This document shows positions 14,056-22,470 of a stretch of 35,418 bases of DNA, one piece after another (within the stretch, counting starts at the first letter, position 1; every line of letters starts with the position of its first letter). The translations under genes were made by a program, and so were the position numbers. Source of the DNA: Actinomycetes bacterium (lineage in GTDB: Bacteria > Actinomycetota > Actinomycetes > Nanopelagicales > Nanopelagicaceae). The notes below the pieces were generated by a model, which was not told the origin of the DNA, did not search any database, and worked only from the letters and a program-made list of their open reading frames with translations. The stretch covers positions 1 through 35,418 of the forward strand of contig JAHEXJ010000015.1 in the NCBI GenBank assembly GCA_023252155.1. The letters run 5' to 3'.

Positions 14056-15006
14056 ATGAGCAATCGAGCTGAAGATCCCAACTTCGTCACTGTAGAGGAA
14101 AGCCCCCTCGGCGAAATCACCCTTGACCCAAGAATTGTTAAGTTAACAACCCGCTCCGGCGTAGAGGTAAAGCGAACACTTCCACACCGACGTCTACGCA
14201 CAATTGGTGCTTGGTGTTTCGTCGACCATTTCGGGCCGACCGACCAATTGAATGCAATGAGCGTTGCAGCCCATCCGCATACGGGCCTTCAGACGGTGAG
14301 CTGGCTTTTTTCAGGTGAGGTGGAACATCGAGATTCGCTTGGGAGCGTCCAAGTAATTGTTCCCGGCGAACTCAACCTCATGACATCAGGTACGGGAGTA
14401 GCTCACTCCGAACTTTCGATAAACCAAAACACTCAACTGCACGGAGTTCAACTTTGGACGGTTCTTCCCGATCCCGATCGCAACTGCGATCCGACCTTCA
14501 ATCACTATAACAATCTTCCCGTTTTCGAATGGCAGTCAATTTCCGTGCGCGTTTTCATCGGCGAACTGCTCGGACAAAGATCCCCCGCCAAGATATTTTC
14601 ACCATTGATCGGTGCTGAATTGCACTTGCCGGCCAATACTCAGGCCCATTTCCCAGTCGACCCAGACTACGAATATGGGGTACTCGTGGTTGAAGGGGAA
14701 GCAAACGTCGACCAAAAGCCGGTCGGCGAGGGCCAACTTCACTACGTGCCCCAAGGTAGGCAGCATATTGCCTGGAGTTCCAAGAACGGCGCAAAACTGA
14801 TTTTGCTTGGAGGCAAACCTTTCACAGAAAAAATCATTATGTGGTGGAATTTCATTGGGCGATCACACGATGAGATAGTGAAGATGCGTGAGGATTGGCA
14901 GAGCCAAAGTCCGAAATTCCCGGCCTTTGAAGATCACATTGGTGGGCGAATTCCAGCGCCAAACCTGCCCAACCTAAGACTCACTCCGAGAGGAAACTTG
15001 ATGTAG
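14056..15006 (+). CDS. Pirin family protein
   Basis: 316 residues, bicupin. The N-terminal cupin carries the metal ligands seen in pirins: His73 and His75 (AAHPHTGLQT), His117 and Glu119 (VAHSEL), flanked by HRDSLGSVQVIVPGELNLMTSGTG. Other marks are RRLRTIGAWCFVDHFGP at 46-61 and the C-terminal cupin with GVLVVEGEA. Pirins are iron-binding cytoplasmic proteins; some have quercetinase activity, others act as redox-linked regulators, and which applies here is unknown. It is longer than the typical 290 residues through a C-terminal extension (HDEIVKMREDWQ onward) common in actinobacterial members. Probably cotranscribed with osmC. Confidence 0.9.
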   Translation: MSNRAEDPNFVTVEESPLGEITLDPRIVKLTTRSGVEVKRTLPHRRLRTIGAWCFVDHFGPTDQLNAMSVAAHPHTGLQTVSWLFSGEVEHRDSLGSVQVIVPGELNLMTSGTGVAHSELSINQNTQLHGVQLWTVLPDPDRNCDPTFNHYNNLPVFEWQSISVRVFIGELLGQRSPAKIFSPLIGAELHLPANTQAHFPVDPDYEYGVLVVEGEANVDQKPVGEGQLHYVPQGRQHIAWSSKNGAKLILLGGKPFTEKIIMWWNFIGRSHDEIVKMREDWQSQSPKFPAFEDHIGGRIPAPNLPNLRLTPRGNLM

Positions 15007-15015
15007 CCTTGTCGC

Positions 15016-15106
15016 ACACGGGAGTTCGGTGCCACCGGACTGAGAGGAAGACTAAGTAGTCTTCGACCGTCTAACCTGATCTGGATAATGCCAGCGCAGG
15101 GAGACC
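15016..15106 (+). ncRNA. TPP riboswitch (THI element)
   Basis: The thi-box cores are present in order: GGGAG near 15020, CGGACTGAGAGGA at 15036-15048, CTAACCTGATCTGGATAATG at 15071-15090, and GCCAGCGCAGGGAG closing the P1 stem. Thiamine pyrophosphate binding should shut off the downstream thiamine transporter genes. No transcription terminator follows; a hairpin covering the ribosome site does. Confidence 0.95.
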
Positions 15107-15117
15107 ACTCTAAACCG

Positions 15118-15141
15118 TGCCTCTTCTCATATGAAAGGGCA
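15118..15141 (+). promoter_or_regulatory. Shine-Dalgarno-sequestering hairpin of the TPP switch
   Basis: TGCCTCTTC (15118-15126) pairs with GAAAGGGCA (15133-15141) around the loop tcatat, with one G-U pair and one mismatch. The right arm contains the AAAGGG ribosome site of thiB. This looks like the expression platform, acting on translation. Confidence 0.6.
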
Positions 15142-15152
15142 TTGCAATAAAT

Positions 15153-16136
15153 ATGAAACTCTCTCGAAAAATTCTCATTGGATCCTCGCTCGTCATAATT
15201 GTCGCTTTGATGCTTGTGACGATCAACCTCACGGGCAAGAAAAAACACGGGGATGTCGTTCTCGTAACCCATGACTCATTCGTCATGAGCAAAGAACTCA
15301 TTGCCGACTTCGATAAAACAACTGGATACACACTAAAACTCTTGAAAGCGGGAGATGCCGGTGCTCTTACAAATCGATTGATCCTCACGAAATCTGCACC
15401 GATCGGAGACGCAGTTTTCGGGATTGACAACACCTTCGCAGGGGTGGCCACGAGCAACGGAATCATCGATGGCACGCTCAAACCAACAGACTTTGGCGAT
15501 GTCTGCTTCAACTACGACAAGACATGGTTCACAAAAAAGAAATTTGCATTCCCGTCGTCAATATCAGAACTAGTTCTTCCAAAGTACAAAGGACTCACGG
15601 TCATCGAAAATCCGAATACGTCTTCCACCGGCCTCTCCTTTCTTGCCGCCACAGTCGATGTATTCGGAAGCGCGAAATGGGAAAATTACTGGAAGGCGCT
15701 TAAAAAGAATCAAGTCAAGGTGGATAACGGATGGGAAGCGGCCTACTACACAGACTTTTCAGGTTCCAGCGGAAAGGGTGCTTATCCGATCGTCTTAAGC
15801 TACGCATCTTCCCCTGCTGATGAGGTCCGTGCCGATGGCCAATCACAGACCGCCAGCATTTTGGACGGATGCTTCCGTCAGACTGAATACGCAGGCGTCT
15901 TGAAAAACGCCAAAAATCCTGATGGGGCGGCGGCGGTTGTGAAATACCTCCTGAGTTCAAAGTTCCAGCAAAGCTTCCCCGAGGCGATGTACATGTACCC
16001 AATCGTCGCTGGCACTCCAATTCCGGCCAAGTGGAGTCAATTCACTGAAGTAGCACCACATACCTACGGCGACAAACTCGATTTCAATGCCAACCGCAAA
16101 TCTTGGTTAGCAAAGTGGTCAGCCATCTTTGAATAG
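15153..16136 (+). CDS. thiB: Thiamine ABC transporter substrate-binding protein
   Basis: 327 residues of the ThiB branch of class II periplasmic-binding proteins. Recognisable pieces: VTHDSFVMSKELIADFDKTTG near the mature N-terminus, LLKAGDAGALTNRLILTKSAPIGDAVFGIDN, and YPIVLSYASSPADEV and MYMYPIVAGTPIP near the end, as in ThiB/TbpA. The N-terminal hydrophobic helix (about 8-26) is followed by charged residues with no lipobox Cys, so it may stay as a membrane anchor. It binds thiamine or phosphorylated thiamine outside the membrane and delivers it to ThiP. The TPP riboswitch 47 nt upstream supports the assignment. The last codons overlap the TTG start of thiP. Confidence 0.9.
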   Translation: MKLSRKILIGSSLVIIVALMLVTINLTGKKKHGDVVLVTHDSFVMSKELIADFDKTTGYTLKLLKAGDAGALTNRLILTKSAPIGDAVFGIDNTFAGVATSNGIIDGTLKPTDFGDVCFNYDKTWFTKKKFAFPSSISELVLPKYKGLTVIENPNTSSTGLSFLAATVDVFGSAKWENYWKALKKNQVKVDNGWEAAYYTDFSGSSGKGAYPIVLSYASSPADEVRADGQSQTASILDGCFRQTEYAGVLKNAKNPDGAAAVVKYLLSSKFQQSFPEAMYMYPIVAGTPIPAKWSQFTEVAPHTYGDKLDFNANRKSWLAKWSAIFE

Positions 16137-17742
16137 AAATCGAAGCCAAGCGGCCCTGTGGGCAGCGCCTGTAGTTTTCTTCGCGGTGCTGTTCTACTGG
16201 CCGCTTGGCAAGATTCTGTCGATCGGCTTTGCCGGTGATTGGCTCACCAGAATTACCACTCATCGAATCGCAGCAACACTCTGGTTCACAATTTGGCAGG
16301 CCGCGCTCTCTGCAGCGATCTGCCTTCTATTTGGAATTCCCGGCGCCTACATTCTTTACCATCGACGTTTTCGGGGACAGAAGTTCATACGTTCTCTCAT
16401 TACCGTGCCTTTCATGTTGCCAACGATCGTCGTCGCCATCGGCTTCACCGCTTTCAAGAAACTTCCATTAATCTCCTCACTCTTCTTCGGGCACACAAAT
16501 ACTCCGATAATCATCTGCGCTAACGTATTCATGAATTACTCGCTTGTCGTTCGGATAGTTGGCGGAGTTTGGACGACACTGGATTCAGGAATTGAAGACG
16601 CAGCAGCATTGGATGGAGCTGGAAGATTTCGCACACTAATAAGCGTCACTCTGCCGCAACTTGCCCAATCGGTCGCCTCTGCAGGCGCCCTGATATTTCT
16701 GTACTGTGCGGCGAATTTCGGACTGGTACTTGTCCTGGGCGGGGCTGCCACGAGAACAATTGAAACAGAGATCTACGTCGCGACGACGCAATACTTAGAT
16801 CTTCCCAAAGCTGCCGCGCTTGTTCTTATTCAAACAGTACTCACCATCATTGCCTTTCTAGGCGCCCAACGACTTTCAAAAGGTCCCGTGGGATTCTTCG
16901 CTTCCACGTCGCTCGAACCCAAAGTGCGAGTCGATAAGCGCGATGCTCCCGCAGTATTCATCACTACCTTATTTATAGGCGGATTGATCATTCTTCCTCT
17001 TTGCGCTGTCCTCTTTAAATCCTTTCAGACTGGTTCGGGATTTAGCATGTCGAATTATGCAAACCTTGGCGGCTACGGGGCGCGAGATGTTCTCAGCATT
17101 TCTGTGGGGCAGGCAACGATTAATACCCTCAGAAATGCAATCATCACCACCATTTTGAGTATCGGAATAGGCGTAGTCGCAAGCTATCTCCTTTCACGAA
17201 AAAGACCGGAGAGAAGTTCGCGATTCGTTCAGCATGGCATGGATATCTTCTTTCAAATGCCAGTAGGTGTTTCCAGCGTGGTTTTAGGTTTTGGATACCT
17301 CATTAGTTTCAATTCCGGTTTATTTCCCCTCCGATCAAGCTGGCTAGTAACACCTCTTGCGCAATCATTACTTTGCATTCCACTGGTGATAAGAATGGTG
17401 TATCCAGCAATAAACGCGATCGACAACGAATTGCGTGAGAGCGCGCAGACTGAATCCGCAAGCCCCAGTCAGATCTGGTGGCTGATCGAAGCACCAATCA
17501 TTCGCGGCGCAATCCTTACCGCAACTGGGTACGCAGCAATTATTGCAATTGGAGAGTTCGGTGCTGCGAATTTTCTGGCCTACGGAGATCAAGGGACATT
17601 GCCGACCGTGCTATACCAATTAATCTCTCGACCAGGTGCCCAGAATTATGGAATGGCAATGGCGTCTAGCGCGTTACTGATAGTTGTAGCACTGCTAATC
17701 GTCTATAGCGTCCAAGTATTTGAACGGAAGAACACTGTTTGA
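16129..17742 (+). CDS. thiP: Thiamine ABC transporter permease, fused two-domain
   Basis: 537 residues, the length of E. coli ThiP (536). It consists of two fused BPD-type permease halves with about twelve transmembrane helices. Each half has an EAA-type coupling loop: EDAAALDGAGRFRTLISVTLPQ near 155-175 and ELRESAQTESASPSQIWWLIEAP near 430-455, followed by GYAAIIAIGEFGAANFLA. The start is TTG 16129, which lies inside the thiB stop region (TTGAATAG), implying translational coupling. ThiBP normally needs the ATPase ThiQ; none follows, so an ATPase encoded elsewhere must power the transporter. Confidence 0.88.
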   Translation: MNRNRSQAALWAAPVVFFAVLFYWPLGKILSIGFAGDWLTRITTHRIAATLWFTIWQAALSAAICLLFGIPGAYILYHRRFRGQKFIRSLITVPFMLPTIVVAIGFTAFKKLPLISSLFFGHTNTPIIICANVFMNYSLVVRIVGGVWTTLDSGIEDAAALDGAGRFRTLISVTLPQLAQSVASAGALIFLYCAANFGLVLVLGGAATRTIETEIYVATTQYLDLPKAAALVLIQTVLTIIAFLGAQRLSKGPVGFFASTSLEPKVRVDKRDAPAVFITTLFIGGLIILPLCAVLFKSFQTGSGFSMSNYANLGGYGARDVLSISVGQATINTLRNAIITTILSIGIGVVASYLLSRKRPERSSRFVQHGMDIFFQMPVGVSSVVLGFGYLISFNSGLFPLRSSWLVTPLAQSLLCIPLVIRMVYPAINAIDNELRESAQTESASPSQIWWLIEAPIIRGAILTATGYAAIIAIGEFGAANFLAYGDQGTLPTVLYQLISRPGAQNYGMAMASSALLIVVALLIVYSVQVFERKNTV

Positions 17743-17819
17743 AATTGGTATTTGGGGATAGCAGCAATTGCGAATTGCGGGCAACTATTAAGACTGCGCG
17801 AATTTTGGTAATGTTCGCC

Positions 17820-17938
17820 TCGGTCAAGAGCATCGATATCAAGCCCCGGCTCATCGATCGGCAACCCTCCACCGCGGCGGGGTGCTCCGGGTGAGGACCA
17901 GGCCAGAACGTCTGGCAAGCGCGGGCCGTTGGCCCCGT
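17820..17938 (+). ncRNA. SAM-IV riboswitch
   Basis: The segment shows the conserved SAM-IV core: GGTCAAGAGC, then TCAAGCCCCGGCT, CGGCAACCCTCC, ACCGCGGCGGGGTGCTCCGGGTGAGGACC. GGTC/GACC closes P1, and ATCGAT arms form the internal stem. A downstream AGGCCAGAACGTCTGGC and GGGCCGTTGGCCCC fit the 3' pseudoknot/stem region. SAM-IV elements are found mainly in actinobacteria and turn down methionine and sulfur-amino-acid genes when S-adenosylmethionine is abundant. It sits 37 nt before the substrate-binding protein gene. Exact ends are approximate. Confidence 0.88.
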
Positions 17939-17974
17939 AGTTCCTAGAAAGTCTCAAACGAAAGGTACTTTCCA

Positions 17975-18817
17975 ATGAAGAAAAGAATTCTCATCGGGAC
18001 GGTAATTGCATCACTTACCGCCGCGATTACCTTAACCACCTCGTCACAGATAGCAAGTGCCGCCGCAACGTGCACCCCTGGTGCTTTGAGCACTCTTACC
18101 AAGGGAACTTTGACGATCGGCACAGACGATCCTGCTTACAGTCCGTGGTTTGACAGCAACACTCCTTCCAACGGCAAGGGATTTGAATCCGCTGTCGCTT
18201 ATGCGGTGGCAAAGCAATTGGGATACCCCAATCCCAAAGTCAAATGGGTCAAGGCATCCTTCAACTCAGTGATTCAGCCAGGTAAGAAGTCCTTTGACTT
18301 TGACATCAATGAGGTCTCAATCACCCCAGAGCGCGCCAAGGCGGTTGATTTCTCAACTGGTTATTACGACGTTGCACAGGCGGTCGTAACGATAAAGACC
18401 TCAAAGATCGCTAAGGCGAAATCAATCAAGGATCTTGCAAAGGCCAAACTTGGCGCGGCAGTTGGTACGACTTCGTACACGACAATCACCAATTTGATCA
18501 AGCCTTCGGTTAAAGCCTCCGTCTATGACACAAATGATGTTGCAACCCAGGCACTGATCAATGGTCAAATTGATGGCCTCGTCCTGGATCTTCCAACTGC
18601 TTTCTATGTTGCAAATGCTGCATTGAAGAATGGGCTGATTGTCGGTCAGTTCGCTCCAAAATCCGGCAGCGAGCAGTTCGGATTGGTTCTGTCAAAGGGA
18701 AGCAGCATCACAGGTTGCGTTTCCAAGGCTGTTGATACCCTTCGTGCCAAAGGAACGCTCAAGGCGATCACTAAAGCATGGCTCTCAAGTTCTGCCGGGG
18801 CGCCGGTTCTTAAGTAA
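17975..18817 (+). CDS. Amino-acid ABC transporter substrate-binding protein, SAM-controlled
   Basis: 280 residues, SBP_bac_3 family of the polar-amino-acid (PAAT) importers. Residues 1-30 are a signal peptide (SQIASAAA) without a lipobox. Family marks are LTIGTDDPAYSPW, GFESAVAYAVAKQLGY, FDINEVSITPERAKAVDFSTGYY and a closing LRAKGTLKAITKAWL helix. It captures an amino acid outside the cell for the permease and ATPase encoded next. Because a SAM-IV riboswitch leads the operon, the ligand is most likely methionine, a methionine derivative, cystine or another sulfur source; a PAAT-type rather than MetNIQ-type system suggests cystine or S-compounds as serious alternatives. AAAGG precedes the ATG. 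Confidence 0.88.
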   Translation: MKKRILIGTVIASLTAAITLTTSSQIASAAATCTPGALSTLTKGTLTIGTDDPAYSPWFDSNTPSNGKGFESAVAYAVAKQLGYPNPKVKWVKASFNSVIQPGKKSFDFDINEVSITPERAKAVDFSTGYYDVAQAVVTIKTSKIAKAKSIKDLAKAKLGAAVGTTSYTTITNLIKPSVKASVYDTNDVATQALINGQIDGLVLDLPTAFYVANAALKNGLIVGQFAPKSGSEQFGLVLSKGSSITGCVSKAVDTLRAKGTLKAITKAWLSSSAGAPVLK

Positions 18818-18840
18818 TTAACGATCGATACGGAGGCCCG

Positions 18841-19689
18841 ATGTCTTACCGTCCGTCAGAGTTGCGCCTGCAACGTGAAGCGGCAAGGCATCGGGCCTCT
18901 CGTCGTTCCACCCTTATTGCAGTTGGCAGCACGCTTCTCATTGGAATAGTCCTAACCGTTGGCATAACCGGCGCTCCAGGGTTTGATCGAGTGCGACAGT
19001 CTTTCTTCAGTGCTCACTATGCGAGAACCTCGTTCCCACATGTTCTTTCAGGTCTCTGGCTCAACCTTCGCGTCATGGTGATTGCCGAGATCTTTGTTTT
19101 GATTTTTGGACTTCTCATCGCCTTGGCTCGTACATCCAAATCGCCTGTTTTGTATCCAGTTCGGCTCTTAGCCACCTTCTATACAGATACGTTTCGCGGC
19201 CTACCCCTACTCCTAGTTTTGTATTTAGTCGGGTTTGGCGTAGCGGGATTGCAGATATCTTGGATTCCAAATTCGGCAGTCATTCTCGGAACCATTTCAC
19301 TAATTCTTACTTACACCGCCTATGTCGCCGAAGTAATACGCGCAGGCATAGAAGCTGTCAATCCAGCTCAGCGAATGGCCGCAAGAGCACTTGGGTTGTC
19401 ACAAGTACAGACCCAACTCCACGTGGTACTCCCCCAAGCACTGCGAAAAGTCACTCCCCCTTTGCTAAATGATCTGGTCTCACTCCAAAAGGATTCCGGT
19501 CTCATTTCCGTTCTTGGCGCGATAGATGCTATCCGCGCCGCTGGTATCGAGACGGCTCAATCTTTCAACTTCACGCCGTACGTTGTCGCAGGCGCACTAT
19601 TCGTTCTACTGACGATTCCACTGACTCGATTTACTGATTGGCTAACCCGCAAACAAGACCGGGCCCGAGTACAACAAGGGCAGTGGTAA
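18841..19689 (+). CDS. Amino-acid ABC transporter permease (HisM/PAAT type)
   Basis: 282 residues. A hydrophilic N-terminus (1-22) leads to a first helix at about 24-44, an unusually long loop, and then the canonical five-helix PAAT permease core. The core shows LSGLWLNLRVMVIAE, YTDTFRGLPLLLVLYL and the EAA coupling loop EVIRAGIEAVNPAQRMAARALGLSQVQT, with VVLPQALRKVTPPLLN after it. It forms the membrane channel with the ATPase. GGAGG lies 5 nt before the ATG. It begins 23 nt after the binding protein and overlaps or abuts the ATPase start, so the three genes are one operon under the SAM-IV switch. Confidence 0.9.
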   Translation: MSYRPSELRLQREAARHRASRRSTLIAVGSTLLIGIVLTVGITGAPGFDRVRQSFFSAHYARTSFPHVLSGLWLNLRVMVIAEIFVLIFGLLIALARTSKSPVLYPVRLLATFYTDTFRGLPLLLVLYLVGFGVAGLQISWIPNSAVILGTISLILTYTAYVAEVIRAGIEAVNPAQRMAARALGLSQVQTQLHVVLPQALRKVTPPLLNDLVSLQKDSGLISVLGAIDAIRAAGIETAQSFNFTPYVVAGALFVLLTIPLTRFTDWLTRKQDRARVQQGQW

Positions 19690-19691
19690 TT

Positions 19692-20441
19692 GTGGCCATT
19701 CCAATTCTTGAAATCCGTGAACTGCGAAAGAGTTATGGCCAAGAACTTGTACTACAAGACGTCTCCGTAACACTTGCCGAGCATCAGGTTAAGGTTTTGA
19801 TCGGCGCTAGCGGTTCGGGCAAATCGACGCTACTCCGATGCATAAATCTTCTCGAGGGAATAGACGACGGCCAAATTGTTCTGGACGGTCGCGACATTAC
19901 GGCAATTGGTACAAACGCTGATGAAGTTCGATCTCACGTCGGTTCTGTATTTCAGTCTTTCAATCTCTTTCCTCATTTAACAGTCCTAGCCAATATCACT
20001 CTTGCCCCACGCCGAGTTCACGGGGTCAGCCGTAAGGAAGCAGAAGAACAAGCACTTGCCCTGCTGGCGCGTTTTAGCCTCGAAGACAAGGCATATCAGT
20101 ACCCAGATCTTTTAAGTGGCGGGCAACAACAACGCGTTGCGATTCTCAGAGCGGTAATAAATCGACCGAAGATACTTTTGTTGGATGAAGTTACTAGCGC
20201 TTTGGATCCAATTCTTATTGCAGAAGTACTTGCACTCATTGCCGAACTCAAGGGTGAAGGAATGACGATGATGATCGCCACTCACGAAATGGGTTTCGCC
20301 GAACAAGTGGCCGATCAAGTCCTTTTCTTACATAAAGGGCTCATCTGCGAATCCGGTTCACCAAGTGCACTTCTTGAAGATCCTCAAACCAGAGAATGCA
20401 AAGCATTTCTAGATGCACTTCGGAAAGCCGGTCGACTTTAA
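19692..20441 (+). CDS. Amino-acid ABC transporter ATPase (GlnQ/HisP type)
   Basis: 249 residues from GTG 19692, 2 nt past the permease stop; a GTG at 19683 is in frame but only 2 nt from AAGGG. All ABC ATPase motifs are intact: Walker A GASGSGKST, Q-loop VFQSFNLFPHLT, signature LSGGQQQRV, Walker B ILLLDEVTSALDP and switch His in ATHEMGF. It powers uptake by the two upstream components. With the riboswitch it completes a self-sufficient importer, unlike the neighbouring thiBP pair, and could in principle not serve thiBP because PAAT ATPases fit their own permeases (inference). The stop shares bases with the convergent SDR stop (TTAA). Confidence 0.92.
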   Translation: MAIPILEIRELRKSYGQELVLQDVSVTLAEHQVKVLIGASGSGKSTLLRCINLLEGIDDGQIVLDGRDITAIGTNADEVRSHVGSVFQSFNLFPHLTVLANITLAPRRVHGVSRKEAEEQALALLARFSLEDKAYQYPDLLSGGQQQRVAILRAVINRPKILLLDEVTSALDPILIAEVLALIAELKGEGMTMMIATHEMGFAEQVADQVLFLHKGLICESGSPSALLEDPQTRECKAFLDALRKAGRL

Positions 20442-21199
20442 GGCATTACAAATCCCCCGTCGACCGGAATAGTTGCACCAGTAACGTATGACGAGGCATC
20501 GCTGACAAGCCAAATCAAGGTCGCTGCCAATTCCTCGGGATCGCCGAGTCGGTCAGCGGGGGTAAGTTTTTTCAACAAAGCGATAGTTTCTGGGGGAATC
20601 TGGTCAGTCATCTCCGAGGGGAAGAAACCCGGCGCTAAGGCATTAACTCGTATTCCCTTGCGACCTGTCCACTGACTGGCTAGATCTCTCGTAAGCCCGA
20701 TGAGACCGGCTTTACTGGATGCGTATGCAGCCTGCGGTAATCCTCCCGGTCGAAGCCCCAGAACACTGGAAATATTGACGATCGCTCCACCATTTATATT
20801 CGCGCGTGCAAATGCCTGAGCCATCCAATAGGCTCCCATTAAATTCACGTCGATAACGTGGCGAAATTGATCTGGCGTTTCGTGGGTCGCAGGCACAGCG
20901 GTGCCTACGCCAGCGTTATTCACTAATATGTCAACGCGCCCAAAGGTCTCTATTGCTTGCGCGATCAATGCCGAACAATCTTCGGGCTTGGTTACGTCCG
21001 TGGTTTTAGAAACATATCGTCGGCCAGTTGCCTCGATGATCGCCCCAGTATCTTTTAGGCGCTCCGTCCGTCTTGCACCGAGTACTAGATCTGCACCCGC
21101 CTCGGCAAGGGCCTTTGAAAACGCCACTCCGAGTCCCGATGATGCCCCAGTCACAACGGCCACTTTGCCGTCCAATCGAAAGCGATCTAGAACACTCAT
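20438..21199 (-). CDS. Short-chain dehydrogenase/reductase
   Basis: 253 residues, classical SDR. TGASSGLG is the cofactor loop, NNAG is present, the catalytic Ser lies in NISSVLG, and Tyr and Lys in AYASSKAG; the C-terminus VTGATIPVDGGF is standard. ARRTE at the end of strand 2 suggests NADP(H) preference. The start is ATG 21199 with GGAG 5 nt upstream; an in-frame GTG two codons earlier overlaps that site. It diverges (41 bp) from the acyl-CoA dehydrogenase gene. Together they could oxidise or reduce a hydroxyacyl/ketoacyl intermediate of one pathway, in the way LvaD-type reductases accompany levulinate catabolism genes; the substrate is not evident from the sequence. Confidence 0.85.
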   Translation of the reverse strand: MSVLDRFRLDGKVAVVTGASSGLGVAFSKALAEAGADLVLGARRTERLKDTGAIIEATGRRYVSKTTDVTKPEDCSALIAQAIETFGRVDILVNNAGVGTAVPATHETPDQFRHVIDVNLMGAYWMAQAFARANINGGAIVNISSVLGLRPGGLPQAAYASSKAGLIGLTRDLASQWTGRKGIRVNALAPGFFPSEMTDQIPPETIALLKKLTPADRLGDPEELAATLIWLVSDASSYVTGATIPVDGGFVMP

Positions 21200-21228
21200 T
21201 CTCACTCCATATTCTTGAGGATTGTGCG

Positions 21229-21234
21229 TACGGT
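21229..21234 (+). promoter_or_regulatory. -10 element for leaderless acyl-CoA dehydrogenase
   Basis: TACGGT, 6 nt, ATG 21241, with no Shine-Dalgarno. This also supports 21241 over more distant in-frame starts that run through the SDR gene. Confidence 0.45.
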
Positions 21235-21240
21235 ACTCCT

Positions 21241-22470
21241 ATGGACTTTAATCTCAGCGCTAAAGCTAGCGATTATCTCTTCCGACTACATGAATTTATG
21301 GATTCAGAAATTTTCCCCGCAGAATCCGTTTACCACCAAGAGCGTCTTGCCCTAGTCGCCAAGGGGACACCGCACGTTCAACCGCCGATCATGGAATCCC
21401 TTAAAGCATCAGCTCGCTCTCGAGGGCTTTGGAATCTTTTTCTTCCAGATGCGCATGATCCGGCTCATGGGCTCAGCGTCACTGATTACGCCTCCCTTGC
21501 TGAGCTAACTGGATGGTCGCAAGAACTCGCTCCAGAAGCAATCAATTGCGCGGCGCCAGACACTGGAAATATGGAAGTTCTTCACGACTTCGGAACAACC
21601 GATCAGAAAAAGATGTGGTTGGACCCTTTGCTTAACGGAGAAATCCGTTCAGGATTTGCGATGACAGAGCCCGACGTAGCCTCCAGTGACGCTCGAAATA
21701 TTAGAACGAGTATCGAACGCCAAGGTGACGACTTCATAATAAACGGCACAAAATGGTGGACTACTGGCGCTATGGACCCCCGGTGCAAAATTCTAATCGT
21801 GATGGGCAAGACTGACCCTGATGCTGATCCGCATCATCAACAATCGATGGTGCTTGTTCCCATGGATACTCCCGGAGTCGAAATCGTGCGCACGCTTTCG
21901 ATATTTGGATATGTAGATCAACATGGTCATGCTGAAATAAATTTCACGAACGTGCGAGTACCGGTAGCAAACTTGATTGGTGAAGAAGGATCAGGATTTG
22001 CCATCGCACAAGCACGCCTCGGTCCCGGTCGAGTCCATCATTGCATGCGAGCGATCGGCACAGCTGAACGAGCACTTTCGCTGATGGTTGAGCGCTCCAT
22101 GGTCCGTTCAACTTTCGGTAAAGAATTGGCGCGTCAAGGCGTCGTCCAAGAATGGATTGCACGCTCCAGAATCGAGATTGATCAAGCGCGCCTTCTCGTT
22201 CTCAAGACTGCCTGGCTTATTGATACCTCTGGGGCAAAGAGCGCACGGAAGGAAATCGCTGCCATCAAAGTGGCAGTACCAATGATGGCTCAAGAAGTTG
22301 TAGACCGAGCGATTCAGACTTTCGGAGGTGCTGGCGTGAGTCAAGATTCTCCCCTAGCCGGGATGTACGCAGGTGTCCGCTCGCTGCGAATTGCCGATGG
22401 ACCTGATGAAGTTCATCTACGCGATATTGCACGTTTAGAACTGAAAGACCATTCCTTAAAATCGAAATGA
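21241..22470 (+). CDS. Acyl-CoA dehydrogenase of the ACAD10/11 type
   Basis: 409 residues, FAD-dependent acyl-CoA dehydrogenase fold. Features: FAMTEPDVASSDARN at 139-153 (flavin/substrate loop), GTKWWTTGAMDPRC at 169-182, a helical C-terminal domain with FGGAGVSQDSPLAGMYA, and SLRIADGPDEVHL at 381-393. In ordinary family members the last motif is Y-E-G-T and supplies the catalytic glutamate; here Asp386 stands at that place, a feature I associate with ACAD10/11 relatives. Its final bases overlap the next gene by ATGA. ACAD10/11 carry an aminoglycoside-phosphotransferase-like kinase domain in the same chain; here that domain is encoded immediately downstream. A role in catabolism of hydroxylated acyl-CoA is therefore likely. 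Confidence 0.87.
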   Translation: MDFNLSAKASDYLFRLHEFMDSEIFPAESVYHQERLALVAKGTPHVQPPIMESLKASARSRGLWNLFLPDAHDPAHGLSVTDYASLAELTGWSQELAPEAINCAAPDTGNMEVLHDFGTTDQKKMWLDPLLNGEIRSGFAMTEPDVASSDARNIRTSIERQGDDFIINGTKWWTTGAMDPRCKILIVMGKTDPDADPHHQQSMVLVPMDTPGVEIVRTLSIFGYVDQHGHAEINFTNVRVPVANLIGEEGSGFAIAQARLGPGRVHHCMRAIGTAERALSLMVERSMVRSTFGKELARQGVVQEWIARSRIEIDQARLLVLKTAWLIDTSGAKSARKEIAAIKVAVPMMAQEVVDRAIQTFGGAGVSQDSPLAGMYAGVRSLRIADGPDEVHLRDIARLELKDHSLKSK

